A stretch of DNA of 64,000 bases from Variovorax dokdonensis (GCF_030316895.1 NZ_JASZYV010000002.1:806001-870000), one strand, 5' to 3'. Numbered from the stretch's first letter, positions 1 through 8,701 are shown. Translations and numbers: made by a program. Notes: generated by a model from the letters alone, not told the origin.

Positions 1-537
1 AAGAATCGGAACTGGCACGACTTCGCCCTTGGGCATCACGCGCTGCACGTTGTCGATCCAGGCGGGCACCAAAACCACGTCGGGAAACAGCGTGGCCAAC
101 GTGTAGAGGCCCGACTTGAACTTCTGCGGCTCGCCCGTGTGGCCGCGCGTTCCCTCCGGAAAGATGATGATCGAGTCTCCGCTCTTGAGCGCCTCGATCA
201 GCGGCAGCAACGGTTCCATGGCCGCCGCACTCCCGGGCTCGGCCGGTTGAGCGGCGCTGCCGCCACGCTCCACGTAGATGGCATTGAACACCTCGGTGGT
301 GATCCAGCGCTTGAGCGGGGTGTTGGCCCAGTAGTCGCGCGCAGCAATCGGCCGCGTGGTGGAACGAAGTTCCTCGGGCAGCGCGGCCCAGATCATGACC
401 AGGTCGAGGTGGCTCTGGTGGTTGGCGAAATAGATGCGCTGCTCCGCCTTGGGCGGGCAGCCCAGCCAGCGGGCCTGCGCACCGGTGAGCAGACGCACCA
501 GCGCCAGAAGTACCCAGCCGATCAAGCGTGCAAGCAT
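1..537 (-). CDS. plsC: 1-acyl-sn-glycerol-3-phosphate acyltransferase-like protein (partial, C-terminus beyond window)
   Basis: Membrane-associated acyltransferase expected to add an acyl chain to lysophosphatidic acid in phospholipid synthesis. The visible 179 residues start MLARLIGWVLLALVRLL, a hydrophobic N-terminal segment. They carry the acyltransferase block I motif HQSHLD (HX4D) near residue 41 and the block III motif FPEGTRG near residue 130, which together define the PlsC/LPLAT family. The gene is the last of a minus-strand run rnb-tonB-aroE-mtgA-plsC and begins 39 bases after the mtgA stop. The 3' end lies outside the window, so length and C-terminal features cannot be judged. The exact acyl acceptor is inferred from the family only. 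Confidence 0.88.
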   Translation of the reverse strand, partial: MLARLIGWVLLALVRLLTGAQARWLGCPPKAEQRIYFANHQSHLDLVMIWAALPEELRSTTRPIAARDYWANTPLKRWITTEVFNAIYVERGGSAAQPAEPGSAAAMEPLLPLIEALKSGDSIIIFPEGTRGHTGEPQKFKSGLYTLATLFPDVVLVPAWIDNVQRVMPKGEVVPVPIL

Positions 538-576
538 GTTGTCAATGATAGGAAGCGGCGCAGTGCAGGCGCTGGA

Positions 577-1326
577 TCATGGAATGTCCGCCGATGGCAT
601 GCGCGCCACGATGGTGTTGGTGCGGCTGGCGAGGTAGCCCGAGCCTTGGCGCGTCTCGTAGTACTTGGGGCTGGGCAGCATCACGGCCAGACGCGCGGCC
701 TGGCTGGCCGAAAGGCGCGCGGCACTCCTGTCGAAGTAGCGTTGCGCCGCGGCTTCGGCACCGAAGACCCCTTCGCCCCACTCGACGCTGTTCAGATAGA
801 TCTCGAGGATCCGGCGCTTGTCCAGCAGCATTTCGAGCGCGACGGCGATCACCAGCTCTTGCCCTTTGCGCAGCAAGTTCCGCTCGCCCGAGAGGAAAAG
901 GTTCTTGGCCAGTTGCTGGGTGATGGTGGATCCGCCACGCAATTGCGCGGGCCGGGCGGCCTTGCCGCGCCGTGCCGCCTGCGCAGCCCGTCGGGCGGCT
1001 TGAGCTTCGGCGCGTTCGTTGCGCTCGTAGGCGCGCTCGATGGCTTCCCACTCGACACCGTGGTGCGTCATGAAGCCGCCGTCTTCGCTGGCCACCACCG
1101 CACGCTTGAGATTGGCGGAAATGCGGCTGTCGGGCACCCATTCCTGGGCCCAATCCTTGTCGCCATTTCGTCGCCCGTGCGTGGTCAACTGCCACGCTTC
1201 CGAACGCTGGAAGGCCGTGGACTGGGGATCGACCACGCTCATCGCAGCAATGCGCACCAGGAAGAACAATTGAAGCGCCAAACCCCCAAGCACCAGGAAG
1301 CCCAGCCAACGCAGGAGCGAACGCAT
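577..1326 (-). CDS. mtgA: Monofunctional biosynthetic peptidoglycan transglycosylase
   Basis: Family GT51 enzyme that polymerises lipid II into glycan strands at the inner membrane. The 249-residue protein has one N-terminal membrane segment (about residues 5-28) and the two signature blocks: EDGGFMTHHG with catalytic Glu81, and RGGSTITQQLAKNLFLS from residue 130. No transpeptidase domain follows, so it is the monofunctional type. An Ala/Arg-rich stretch of about 25 residues (about 103-128) sits between the two blocks and looks longer than in E. coli MtgA as I recall it. It starts 8 bases after the aroE stop, so the two are probably co-transcribed and this gene shares the operon that begins with the RNase gene. 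Confidence 0.93.
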   Translation of the reverse strand: MRSLLRWLGFLVLGGLALQLFFLVRIAAMSVVDPQSTAFQRSEAWQLTTHGRRNGDKDWAQEWVPDSRISANLKRAVVASEDGGFMTHHGVEWEAIERAYERNERAEAQAARRAAQAARRGKAARPAQLRGGSTITQQLAKNLFLSGERNLLRKGQELVIAVALEMLLDKRRILEIYLNSVEWGEGVFGAEAAAQRYFDRSAARLSASQAARLAVMLPSPKYYETRQGSGYLASRTNTIVARMPSADIP

Positions 1327-1334
1327 CCGCTGCT

Positions 1335-2171
1335 TCAGCCGACGATGGCCCGCAATTCGGACAGCACCTGCGCCGATGGCGGGCGCACCCCGCGCCAGAT
1401 CTCGAAGGCTTCGGCCGCTTGCTCCACCAGCATGCCCAATCCGTCGCGCGGCGCGGCGCCATGCCTTGCAGCCCAGTCGAGAAAGCCGGCGGCGGCGGGG
1501 CCGTACATCATGTCCATGGCCAGGGCGCCGGGCTTGAGCACGCGTGCATCGACCGGGACCTCGTCGCCGGCCAGGCTAGACGCCGTCGCATTGACCAGCA
1601 CGTCGAAGCTGCCCGAAACGTCTCCGAGGCTGCGCGCCTCGACGTCCGCGTGATGGGGCAGGGCGACGGCCGCATGGCGTTGCACCAGTGCAATGGCCTT
1701 GCCCAGCGTGCGGTTGGCCACGACCACGCGCCGGGCGCCGGATGCCAGCAAGGGGCCGAGCACGCCGGCAGCGGCACCCCCTGCGCCCAGCAGCAGCACG
1801 TCCTTGCCTTCCAGCGCAACGCCTGCGTTCTGAACGATGTCGTTCACCAGGCCTGCGCCATCGGTGTTGTCGCCGTGGATGCCGTCTTCGCGGAAGGACA
1901 GGCAATTGACCGCCTGGGCCAATTGCGCGCGGGGCGTGAGGAATTGGGCGGAGGCCCCAGCGTCGAACTTGAAGGGGACCGTGACGTTGCAGCCGCGTGC
2001 GGTGCCTTCCGCACTGGACCGGAACTGGGCCAGCGCCTGTGCAAAACCATCGACCGGGGCCAGCAAGCGCCCGTACTGGAGCGTCTGGCCGGTGAGTTCC
2101 GCAAAGCGGGCATGAATCCAGGGGGAGCGGCTGTGCTCGACGGGATTGCCCATCACGCAATAAAGATCCAT
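1335..2171 (-). CDS. aroE: Shikimate dehydrogenase (NADP+)
   Basis: Reduces 3-dehydroshikimate to shikimate in the aromatic amino acid pathway (cytosol). The 278-residue protein begins MDLYCVMGNPVEHSRSPWIH, with the shikimate-binding S-x-S motif, followed by NVTVPFKFD (catalytic Lys), GDNTDGAG (catalytic Asp) and a nucleotide-binding loop LLLGAGGAAAG. An in-frame extension of about 69 residues upstream exists but is low-complexity. The ATG at 2171 is preferred because GGAAGGAGA lies just upstream of it. The gene sits between the TonB-like gene and mtgA on the same strand. The other shikimate-pathway gene in the window, the DAHP synthase at 8.8 kb, is on the opposite strand. Confidence 0.95.
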   Translation of the reverse strand: MDLYCVMGNPVEHSRSPWIHARFAELTGQTLQYGRLLAPVDGFAQALAQFRSSAEGTARGCNVTVPFKFDAGASAQFLTPRAQLAQAVNCLSFREDGIHGDNTDGAGLVNDIVQNAGVALEGKDVLLLGAGGAAAGVLGPLLASGARRVVVANRTLGKAIALVQRHAAVALPHHADVEARSLGDVSGSFDVLVNATASSLAGDEVPVDARVLKPGALAMDMMYGPAAAGFLDWAARHGAAPRDGLGMLVEQAAEAFEIWRGVRPPSAQVLSELRAIVG

Positions 2172-2214
2172 GGCCGTCTCCTTCCTGTGTCTGACTTCTT
2201 CTGGCGCGGCGCGG

Positions 2215-3099
2215 CTAGCGCGTCGAGGTGACCTGCGCCTCGAGCGTCTGGTCGCGCGTGAACTTGAATCGCGAAGGTAGCACGATCTGGTCGGTGGTCT
2301 TGCGCATCTCCGGGTTGAAGCTACCGAAGTTGCCGGCGCTGCGCACGATGGCCTGTGCACGCCGGTCGAGTTGCGCATCGCCAGAGCTTTCGACGACCTC
2401 GGTTCCCAGCAGGTTGCCGTCGAAGTTGACGGTGACCAGCATGGTCAGCTCGCCATACAGTTTCTTGCCGTTGCTGGTCGGGAAGTTCTCGGTGCCGCGT
2501 GCCTCGATGCGCCGGCGAAGCGCATCGACGTAGACCGCGTAGGCCGCCTCGCGCGTGGCGGGGCTCACGTAGCGTTTGCGTGGGCGCGCATTTTCTTCGT
2601 TCACGCGCCGTTCGATCTCGGCCAGCAAGTCGAGCAGTTGCTTGCGCTTTTCTTCCTGTGCGCTGTCCTGGTTGGGCGCGCCCGCCGCGCGCGGATCCGG
2701 CACCGGCATGTTGGCCAGTTGCTGCTTGATCTGCGCGAGCAGCATCATCTGCTGCGTCTGCAGGGATTCGATCTGCCGCTGCGCGTCCTCGATGGAGTCT
2801 CCGATCGCCGTGAATGCCGAAGGGGGCAGCGGGCTCGTCGCACGTCCCTTGTCCAGATCGCCGCCGCCGGCCAGCGACGTCTGCGCGATGGCCTTGGCTT
2901 CGTCCGCCCGCTCGTTGGTCCTGGCATTGACCAGGATCACCTCGAGCGCGTTGTCCTGGAACACCCGGTTGAAGGTCTGCGGATCGACGAAGCGCACGGC
3001 CAGCAGGGCGGCATGCGCCAGCACCGAAATGACCAGCGCGATCTGCAAGGTGCTGTACTGGCGCTGCGGCTTCTTCTTGGCGTTGGAGTGGCGGGACAT
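2215..3099 (-). CDS. TonB-family energy transducer-like protein
   Basis: The 294-residue protein has a lysine-rich start, one transmembrane segment (about residues 17-37, LQIALVISVLAHAALLA), a long periplasmic region with Gln-rich, probably helical stretches (about 90-160), and a C-terminal TonB-like domain. That domain contains YGELTMLVTVNFDGNL and a final block ending in FKF. This architecture suits a protein that links the inner-membrane proton-motive force to an outer-membrane receptor. No exbB or exbD gene is nearby, so partners must lie elsewhere. It begins 10 bases after the RNase stop codon and is followed by aroE, so it is in the same operon. The longer upstream extension overlaps the RNase gene and is rejected. 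Confidence 0.85.
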   Translation of the reverse strand: MSRHSNAKKKPQRQYSTLQIALVISVLAHAALLAVRFVDPQTFNRVFQDNALEVILVNARTNERADEAKAIAQTSLAGGGDLDKGRATSPLPPSAFTAIGDSIEDAQRQIESLQTQQMMLLAQIKQQLANMPVPDPRAAGAPNQDSAQEEKRKQLLDLLAEIERRVNEENARPRKRYVSPATREAAYAVYVDALRRRIEARGTENFPTSNGKKLYGELTMLVTVNFDGNLLGTEVVESSGDAQLDRRAQAIVRSAGNFGSFNPEMRKTTDQIVLPSRFKFTRDQTLEAQVTSTR

Positions 3100-3109
3100 G
3101 GCAAGCGTC

Positions 3110-5179
3110 TTACGAAGGAGTGGCCGGCGCTGCGGTGTCGGCAGGGCCATCGCCTTGCTCGTCCACATCGACCGCGATCGCCAGCGGGCCGGCGACGACT
3201 TCTTCTTCGTCGTCTTCGGCGTCCGAACCGGCCTCCGGCGCATCCAGGCGTTCGAGCACGGCGGCGTGAACGTCCAGCGAGATCTCGTCGACGGACTCCA
3301 GCCGGGCGCGAACGCGGGCACCGCGCGCCAGGCCCTGGGTGCCGGTCAGGCCGAAGACCAGCGGCAGTGTCTCGGCGCGGGCCAGGGCGCCATTGGGCAT
3401 GTCCTTGATGATCGTCGCCTCGATCTCGGTGATTCCTTCCTGCGCGAGGTAGCGCAGCGTCCAGAAGCGCTCCATCGCCGCCTGATAGCCGTTGTAGGTG
3501 CTGTAGGCCGCGTCGAAGGCGGAGAGGATGGAAAAGAGCGCGGCGTCCTTGGGCTTGAAGTGCGCGGCCAGCGCGGCGGTCTTGCCGTGTCTAGCCGCAG
3601 CGATGATCTGCCACTGGTTGACCAGGTCGGTATAGCGGCGCAGGGGCGAGGTGCTCCAGGCATAGCTCTTCACGCCCAGGCCCGCATGCGGCAGCGATTT
3701 GGTGCCCATGCGCACCTTGATGCCCGGCGCCAGGCTGGCCTGGCTGCGATACAGCGCGGGCACGCCCAGGTCACCCAGCCAACTGCCCCAGGTGCTGTTG
3801 GCCAGGATCATCGCCTCGGAAACGATCAGGTCCAGCGGCGCCCCACGTTGGCGGGTCGAGATGCGGACCTTTTCACTGCCGTCCGGCTCGCCGTCGTTGC
3901 CTTCCAGGCGGAAGGTGTAGTCGGGCCGGTTGAAGTTCTCGGGCTTGCCGCGCGCGACTTCTCGCTGGGCCTTCAGATGCTGCGCGAGTCGCCACAGGAA
4001 CGACAGTTCCGGCCGCAGGCTGGCAGCGGGTTCAGGCACGGGTTGCGGCGGCGCGGCTTCGGCGCTTTCAAGCCAGTCGCGGCTGATGAAGGCGTCGAGC
4101 TTGTCGTGGCGCAGGTTGCTGACGATCGGCACGCGCTCCAGGCGGGTTTCGCTTCCCTGCAACTCCAGCGATGCCTCGTCGAAGCGCACGTACAGCGAAA
4201 CGGCGGGGCAATCGCGGCCTTCTTCCAGCGTGTAGGCGTTCACCACCTCGTCCGGCAGCATCGTGATCTTGTGGCCCGGCATGTAGACGGTGGAAAGACG
4301 GCTGCGCGCCACCTGGTCCAACGGGCTGTCAGGCGTCAATGCAAGGCCGGGCGCGGCAATGTGGATGCCCAGCGTCACGGACCCGCTGCCAAGGCCTTGC
4401 ACCGACAGCGCATCGTCGATTTCGGTCGTGTGCGAGTCGTCGATCGAAAAGGCGCGCACGGAGGCCAGCGGCAGTTCGTCGGCGATGGCTGGCGCCTGCA
4501 ACGACGCAAAGCCGGTGCCCTTGGGGAAGTTCTCGAACAGGAAACGCTTCCAGTGGAACTCGTAGGGCGAGTCGATGGCGCCTGCCGCCTCGAGCAGCGC
4601 AAGGGGCGCCCGATGGGTGGCACGCGCCGCATCGACAACGGCCTTGTATTCGGGCGCGTTCTTGTCGGGCTTGAACAGGATTCGGTAGAGCTGCTCGCGC
4701 ACCGGCGCCGGGCATCGGCCAGCCGCAAGTTCGGCAGCCCATTCGTCGATCTGCGCCTGGATGGCCTTCTTCTTCTCGATGGCGGCCAGCGCCTGTTGAA
4801 GAATTTCGGCCGGGGCTTTCTTGAAGCGTCCTTTGCCTGCGCGCCGGAAGTAGTGCGGCGCCTCGTACAGCGCGAGCAGGGCCGCTGCCTGTTGCACGGT
4901 CGTCGGGTTGGCATTGAAATAGTCGGACGCCAACTCGGCAAAGGCAAACTCGCCCTCGGGCGCGAACTCCCACGCCAGGTCGAGTTCAATCGTCGCTGCA
5001 AGCGCGCGGGCGTCTTCCAGCAATCGCGCTGGCGCGGTCTGGTCGAAGCGAAGCACGATGTTGGCGGCCTTGACCTTGACCCGCTTGCCGGTGTCGAGTT
5101 CCACCTGGGCTGAGGACTCGGCCTCCGACATCACCCGCCCACCCAGGAATTTCCCGGCTTCTTCAAACAATACGAACAT
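3110..5179 (-). CDS. rnb: RNase II/RNase R family 3'-5' exoribonuclease
   Basis: Degrades RNA processively from the 3' end in the cytoplasm. The 689-residue protein contains the RNB catalytic core, with the acidic cluster FSIDDSHTTEIDDALSV near residue 240 that binds the catalytic metal. Downstream are family blocks around MPGHKITMLPDEV and SPLRRYTDLVNQWQI, and a short S1-like segment at the C-terminus, followed by an acidic tail. The length lies between E. coli RNase II (644) and RNase R (813). The ATG at 5179 starts MFVLFEEAGKF; the upstream extension is not protein-like. It is the first gene of the minus-strand operon with the TonB-like gene, aroE, mtgA and plsC. Confidence 0.9.
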   Translation of the reverse strand: MFVLFEEAGKFLGGRVMSEAESSAQVELDTGKRVKVKAANIVLRFDQTAPARLLEDARALAATIELDLAWEFAPEGEFAFAELASDYFNANPTTVQQAAALLALYEAPHYFRRAGKGRFKKAPAEILQQALAAIEKKKAIQAQIDEWAAELAAGRCPAPVREQLYRILFKPDKNAPEYKAVVDAARATHRAPLALLEAAGAIDSPYEFHWKRFLFENFPKGTGFASLQAPAIADELPLASVRAFSIDDSHTTEIDDALSVQGLGSGSVTLGIHIAAPGLALTPDSPLDQVARSRLSTVYMPGHKITMLPDEVVNAYTLEEGRDCPAVSLYVRFDEASLELQGSETRLERVPIVSNLRHDKLDAFISRDWLESAEAAPPQPVPEPAASLRPELSFLWRLAQHLKAQREVARGKPENFNRPDYTFRLEGNDGEPDGSEKVRISTRQRGAPLDLIVSEAMILANSTWGSWLGDLGVPALYRSQASLAPGIKVRMGTKSLPHAGLGVKSYAWSTSPLRRYTDLVNQWQIIAAARHGKTAALAAHFKPKDAALFSILSAFDAAYSTYNGYQAAMERFWTLRYLAQEGITEIEATIIKDMPNGALARAETLPLVFGLTGTQGLARGARVRARLESVDEISLDVHAAVLERLDAPEAGSDAEDDEEEVVAGPLAIAVDVDEQGDGPADTAAPATPS

Positions 5180-5220
5180 CCGGCGATTGTCCCTCAGCCC
5201 GGCGCGCTGTCGGTCAGGGT

Positions 5221-5811
5221 TCAGCCGGTCAGTTGCAAGAAGGCGACCACCGCGTCGAGGTGTGCAGTCTCGAAATCGGAGAGCGCATGGTCGCCGCCCT
5301 CGATCAGGCGAAGCGGGCTTCCCGGATAGCGTGCCGTCATTTCGCGCCAATCGAGCACCTCGTCGCCCTTGGCGACGACGGCCATGCAGCGCTCCGGATG
5401 CGGCAACGGCCCGGCCTGCAGCAGGCGCAATTCTTCGATGTATTCGGGGCGAAAGAAGAAGTGGTCCTCGGGCGAGTGCCACAGGGTCTGGTCGCCCACG
5501 TAGCGCGCCAGGTCTCGTTCAGGATGCACCGCCGGATTGAGCAGCACGGCCCGGCAGCCCGTGGCCGCAGCGACGTGGGTGGCATAGAAGCCGCCGAGCG
5601 ACGAACCCACCACCGCGATCCTGTCGCGCGGCCAGTCGCGAATGCCAGCCAGGATGCCGTCCATGGCCGCGCGCGGCGACGGCGGCAGTTGCGGCGCCCA
5701 CCATGTGACGCCCGGGTGCCGTTGTGCCACGTGCCGCGCCATGACCCTTGCCTTGGCCGACTGGGGCGAAGAGCGGAAACCGTGGAGGTACAGCAGGTGC
5801 GTGGTTGACAT
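5221..5811 (-). CDS. YqiA-like alpha/beta-fold esterase (UPF0227 type)
   Basis: Small cytoplasmic serine hydrolase of 196 residues starting MSTTHLLYLHGFRSS. The HGF oxyanion region, the nucleophile elbow VGSSLGGFYA and the late block GGDH near the C-terminus (catalytic His) match the YqiA/YcfP family, whose natural substrate is not firmly established. A start three codons upstream (5820) is also possible. It ends 41 bases before the start of the RNase gene and is divergent from rodA. Confidence 0.85.
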   Translation of the reverse strand: MSTTHLLYLHGFRSSPQSAKARVMARHVAQRHPGVTWWAPQLPPSPRAAMDGILAGIRDWPRDRIAVVGSSLGGFYATHVAAATGCRAVLLNPAVHPERDLARYVGDQTLWHSPEDHFFFRPEYIEELRLLQAGPLPHPERCMAVVAKGDEVLDWREMTARYPGSPLRLIEGGDHALSDFETAHLDAVVAFLQLTG

Positions 5812-5876
5812 GAACCGCATGCTATCCGCTTGGCACCAGCCGTCGTGGCGGCCGCGCGCGGGATAATCGCGCCCTC

Positions 5877-7055
5877 ATGGCCGCCGTCTTCAACCAGCCC
5901 CCACTTGCACGCCGCCTCCTGCCCGTCTTTCAGGGCTACGACGCCTTTCTGATCCTTGCCGTGCTGCTGCTGTGCGCGGCGGGTCTGGTGACGATGTATT
6001 CGTCCGGCTACGACCACGGCACGCGCTTTTTCGACCATGCACGAAACATGATGCTGGCCGGCGGCATCATGCTAGTGGTGGCCCAGGTGCCGCCGCAGCG
6101 AATCATGCACTTTGCGGTGCCTCTTTATCTGCTGGGCGTCGGCCTGCTGGTGGCCGTCGCGATGTTCGGCCTGACCAAGAAGGGAGCGACGCGCTGGCTG
6201 AACGTGGGCGTCGTCATCCAGCCCAGCGAGATCCTCAAGATCGCCATGCCGCTCATGCTGGCCTGGTGGTTCCAGCGTCGCGAAGGCCAGTTGCGCGCGC
6301 TCGATTTCGTGGTTGCGGCCGCCTTGCTGGCCGTGCCGGTGGGACTGATCATGAAGCAGCCCGACCTGGGAACGGCGTTGCTGGTCATGGCGGCTGGTCT
6401 GGCCGTGATCTTCTTTGCCGGGCTGCCGTGGAAGTTGATCGTGCCGCCGGTGATCATCGGCGTCATCGCCATCGTGCTCATCGTGATCTATGAGCCCACC
6501 CTGTGCGCCGACGGTTTCGACTGGCGCGTGCTGCACGACTACCAGAAGCAGCGCGTGTGCACTTTGCTCGATCCGACCAAGGATCCGCTGGGCAAGGGCT
6601 TCCACATCATCCAGGGCATGATCGCGATCGGCTCCGGCGGCTTGAATGGAAAAGGCTTCATGCAAGGCACGCAGACGCACCTGGAATTCATTCCCGAGCG
6701 CACGACCGACTTCATCTTCGCCGCCTATTCCGAGGAGTTCGGCTTGATGGGCAACCTGTTTTTGGTCTTCTGCTTCGTGTTCCTCATCTTCCGGGGGCTG
6801 ATGATCGCGGCCAGCGCGCCGACGCTTTTCTCGCGCCTGATGGCTGGCGCCGTGTCGATGATCTTCTTTACCTATGCCTTCGTGAACATGGGCATGGTCA
6901 GCGGCATCCTGCCGGTTGTGGGCGTGCCGCTGCCTTTCATCAGCTACGGCGGCACGGCGATGGTGACGCTCGGCCTGGGACTGGGCATCCTGATGTCGAT
7001 CTCGCGCGCCAAGGCCCTGGCCATCAAGAACGCCGAGCGCATGGAGATCGGCTGA
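5877..7055 (+). CDS. rodA: Rod shape-determining protein RodA (SEDS peptidoglycan polymerase)
   Basis: SEDS-family glycosyltransferase that makes glycan strands during cell elongation with PBP2 and MreBCD. The 392-residue integral membrane protein has about ten hydrophobic segments. SEDS landmarks are GATRWLNVG, QPSEILKI, the catalytic-loop Asp in KQPDLGTALLV, a long periplasmic loop ending in ERTTDFIFAAYSEEFG, and LPVVGVPLPFISYGGTA near the end. A GATAAT hexamer at 5862-5867 ends 9 bases before the ATG and no ribosome binding site is visible, suggesting a leaderless or nearly leaderless transcript. The usual partner mrdA (PBP2) is not next to it: upstream lies a divergent esterase and downstream tldD. 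Confidence 0.95.
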   Translation: MAAVFNQPPLARRLLPVFQGYDAFLILAVLLLCAAGLVTMYSSGYDHGTRFFDHARNMMLAGGIMLVVAQVPPQRIMHFAVPLYLLGVGLLVAVAMFGLTKKGATRWLNVGVVIQPSEILKIAMPLMLAWWFQRREGQLRALDFVVAAALLAVPVGLIMKQPDLGTALLVMAAGLAVIFFAGLPWKLIVPPVIIGVIAIVLIVIYEPTLCADGFDWRVLHDYQKQRVCTLLDPTKDPLGKGFHIIQGMIAIGSGGLNGKGFMQGTQTHLEFIPERTTDFIFAAYSEEFGLMGNLFLVFCFVFLIFRGLMIAASAPTLFSRLMAGAVSMIFFTYAFVNMGMVSGILPVVGVPLPFISYGGTAMVTLGLGLGILMSISRAKALAIKNAERMEIG

Positions 7056-7087
7056 AGGGGTTTTGCCGACAGGCTCATAATCCTTCG

Positions 7088-8548
7088 ATGATCTCGCGCG
7101 AACCCACCATCGAACGCCTGGCCACGGCCCAAGAACTGCTGCTGGCGCCTTTCGGACTCGACGAATCGCATCTCACGCGGGCGCTGTCTGAAATGGCTGC
7201 GCACTGGGTGGATGACGCCGACCTCTATTTCCAGTACACCCGCAGCGAAGGCTGGAGCCTGGAAGAAGGCATCGTCAAGACGGGCAGCTTCAGCATCGAC
7301 CAGGGTGTGGGCGTGCGCGCCGTCAGCGGCGAAAAAACGGCGTTCGCCTACTCCGACGACATTTCCGAAAGTTCCCTGCTCGATGCCGCGCGCACGGTGC
7401 GGGCCATTTCGTCCGCCGGCCGATCGGCCAAGGTGAAGACGCCGGCTCGGCGCGTGGCGGCCAGCCGTGCGCTGTATGGCGGCATCGATCCCATCGCCAC
7501 CCTCGACAGTACGGCCAAGGTGCAACTGCTGGAAAAGGCCGAGCGTCTGGCGCGCGCGCGCGATCCGCGAATCGTCCAGGTGATGGCCGGTCTGGCCGCC
7601 GAGTACGACGTGGTCCTGGTTGCCCGCCTGGATGGCACCCTGGCTGCCGATGTGCGTCCGCTGGTACGGCTGTCCATCACCGTCATCGCGGAGCAGAACG
7701 GGCGCCGGGAAGTGGGCTCCGGTGGCGGCGGCGGCCGCTTCGGATTGGCCTACTTCGACGATGAGCAGGTTCGGACCTACGTGGAACAGGCGGTCAGCAC
7801 TGCCCTGGTCAACCTCGAGTCGCGCCCGGCGCCTGCCGGCGAGATGACGGTGGTGCTGGGCCCGGGCTGGCCCGGCATCCTCCTGCACGAGGCGGTGGGC
7901 CACGGGCTGGAGGGCGACTTCAACCGCAAGGGCTCCAGCGCGTTTTCTGGGCGCATCGGCCAGCGTGTGGCGGCCAAGGGCGTCACGGTGCTCGACGACG
8001 GCACCCTTGCCGATCGCCGCGGCTCGCTCAACATCGACGATGAAGGCCATGCCAGCCAGCGCAACGTGTTGATCGAGGACGGCATTCTCAAGGCCTATAT
8101 CCAGGACTCCCTCAATGCTCGCCTGATGGGCGTCAAGCCGACTGGTAACGGGCGGCGCGAAAGCTATGCGCATGTGCCCATGCCGCGCATGACCAACACC
8201 TACATGCTCGGCGGGGACCGAGACCCGAAGGAAATCGTCGCCAGCATCGAGCGAGGCCTGTACGCCACGAACTTCGGCGGCGGGCAGGTGGACATCACCA
8301 GCGGCAAGTTCGTGTTCTCGGCCAGCGAAGCCTACTGGGTCGAGAAGGGCAAGGTCCTTTATCCGGTCAAGGGCGCGACCATCGTGGGCAACGGCCCGGA
8401 GGCGCTCAAGCGCGTCAAACTGATCGGCAACGACATGGCACTTGATTCGGGCGTCGGCACCTGCGGCAAGGAAGGGCAGAGCGTCCCGGTCGGCGTCGGC
8501 CAGCCCACGTTGCGCATCGATGGTCTGACGGTCGGCGGCACTGCCTGA
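7088..8548 (+). CDS. tldD: Metalloprotease TldD
   Basis: TldD/PmbA-family zinc peptidase that, with TldE, cleaves flexible peptides such as microcin precursors and CcdA. The 486-residue protein carries the metal-binding HExxxH helix as HEAVGHGLEGD (His267, Glu268, His272) and a glycine-rich C-terminal region, as expected for TldD. The ATG at 7088 starts MISREPTIERL. CATAAT at 7076-7081 ends 6 bases before it with no Shine-Dalgarno sequence, so a leaderless mRNA is plausible. The gene starts 32 bases after rodA. The partner pmbA/tldE is not in this window. Transcription may continue into the attenuator region of the DAHP synthase gene. Confidence 0.95.
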   Translation: MISREPTIERLATAQELLLAPFGLDESHLTRALSEMAAHWVDDADLYFQYTRSEGWSLEEGIVKTGSFSIDQGVGVRAVSGEKTAFAYSDDISESSLLDAARTVRAISSAGRSAKVKTPARRVAASRALYGGIDPIATLDSTAKVQLLEKAERLARARDPRIVQVMAGLAAEYDVVLVARLDGTLAADVRPLVRLSITVIAEQNGRREVGSGGGGGRFGLAYFDDEQVRTYVEQAVSTALVNLESRPAPAGEMTVVLGPGWPGILLHEAVGHGLEGDFNRKGSSAFSGRIGQRVAAKGVTVLDDGTLADRRGSLNIDDEGHASQRNVLIEDGILKAYIQDSLNARLMGVKPTGNGRRESYAHVPMPRMTNTYMLGGDRDPKEIVASIERGLYATNFGGGQVDITSGKFVFSASEAYWVEKGKVLYPVKGATIVGNGPEALKRVKLIGNDMALDSGVGTCGKEGQSVPVGVGQPTLRIDGLTVGGTA

Positions 8549-8557
8549 CGCCCGGTG

Positions 8558-8587
8558 TTGCCGCCTCCTTCAAGCCTGTGCTAGAGT
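8558..8587 (+). promoter_or_regulatory. Candidate promoter of the aromatic leader/DAHP synthase transcript
   Basis: TTGCCG at 8558-8563 and TAGAGT at 8582-8587 are separated by 18 bases, a reasonable sigma-70 layout. The expected start of transcription (about 8593-8595) falls immediately before the leader-peptide ATG at 8596, implying a leaderless or nearly leaderless leader mRNA. Inferred from sequence only. Confidence 0.45.
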
Positions 8588-8595
8588 TCGCGCCT

Positions 8596-8670
8596 ATGTC
8601 CGCCATCCGCGCCTTTTATTTTGCGTACTTTTGGTTCCCGGTTTCCGGCGGACGAGGGGTGCGCGCCTAA
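8596..8670 (+). CDS. Aromatic-rich leader peptide of the DAHP synthase attenuator
   Basis: A 24-codon reading frame, MSAIRAFYFAYFWF... ending in TAA. Seven of eight consecutive codons (residues 7-14) are Phe, Tyr or Trp, read FYFAYFWF. Such a cluster is the hallmark of a regulatory leader peptide whose translation senses charged aromatic tRNAs. It lies between a candidate promoter and a strong intrinsic terminator, and the gene downstream makes the first committed intermediate of Phe, Tyr and Trp. Gly18-Gly19 codons fall in a segment able to pair with the terminator's 5' arm. No ribosome binding site is visible; initiation would be leaderless, or from an in-frame GTG at 8578. Confidence 0.85.
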   Translation: MSAIRAFYFAYFWFPVSGGRGVRA

Positions 8671-8701
8671 AGGGCAAGCAGACTAGACAGAATCCTCGAA
8701 G

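Noticed and set aside
139..1653. Long plus-strand open frame across mtgA, aroE and plsC
   Set aside because: It is antisense to three clear family proteins, is Arg/Gly/Ala-rich and lacks domains; a by-product of high GC.
2576..5113. 845-codon plus-strand open frame opposite the RNase gene
   Set aside because: The minus strand encodes an RNase II-family protein and a TonB-like protein with recognisable motifs; the plus frame has none.
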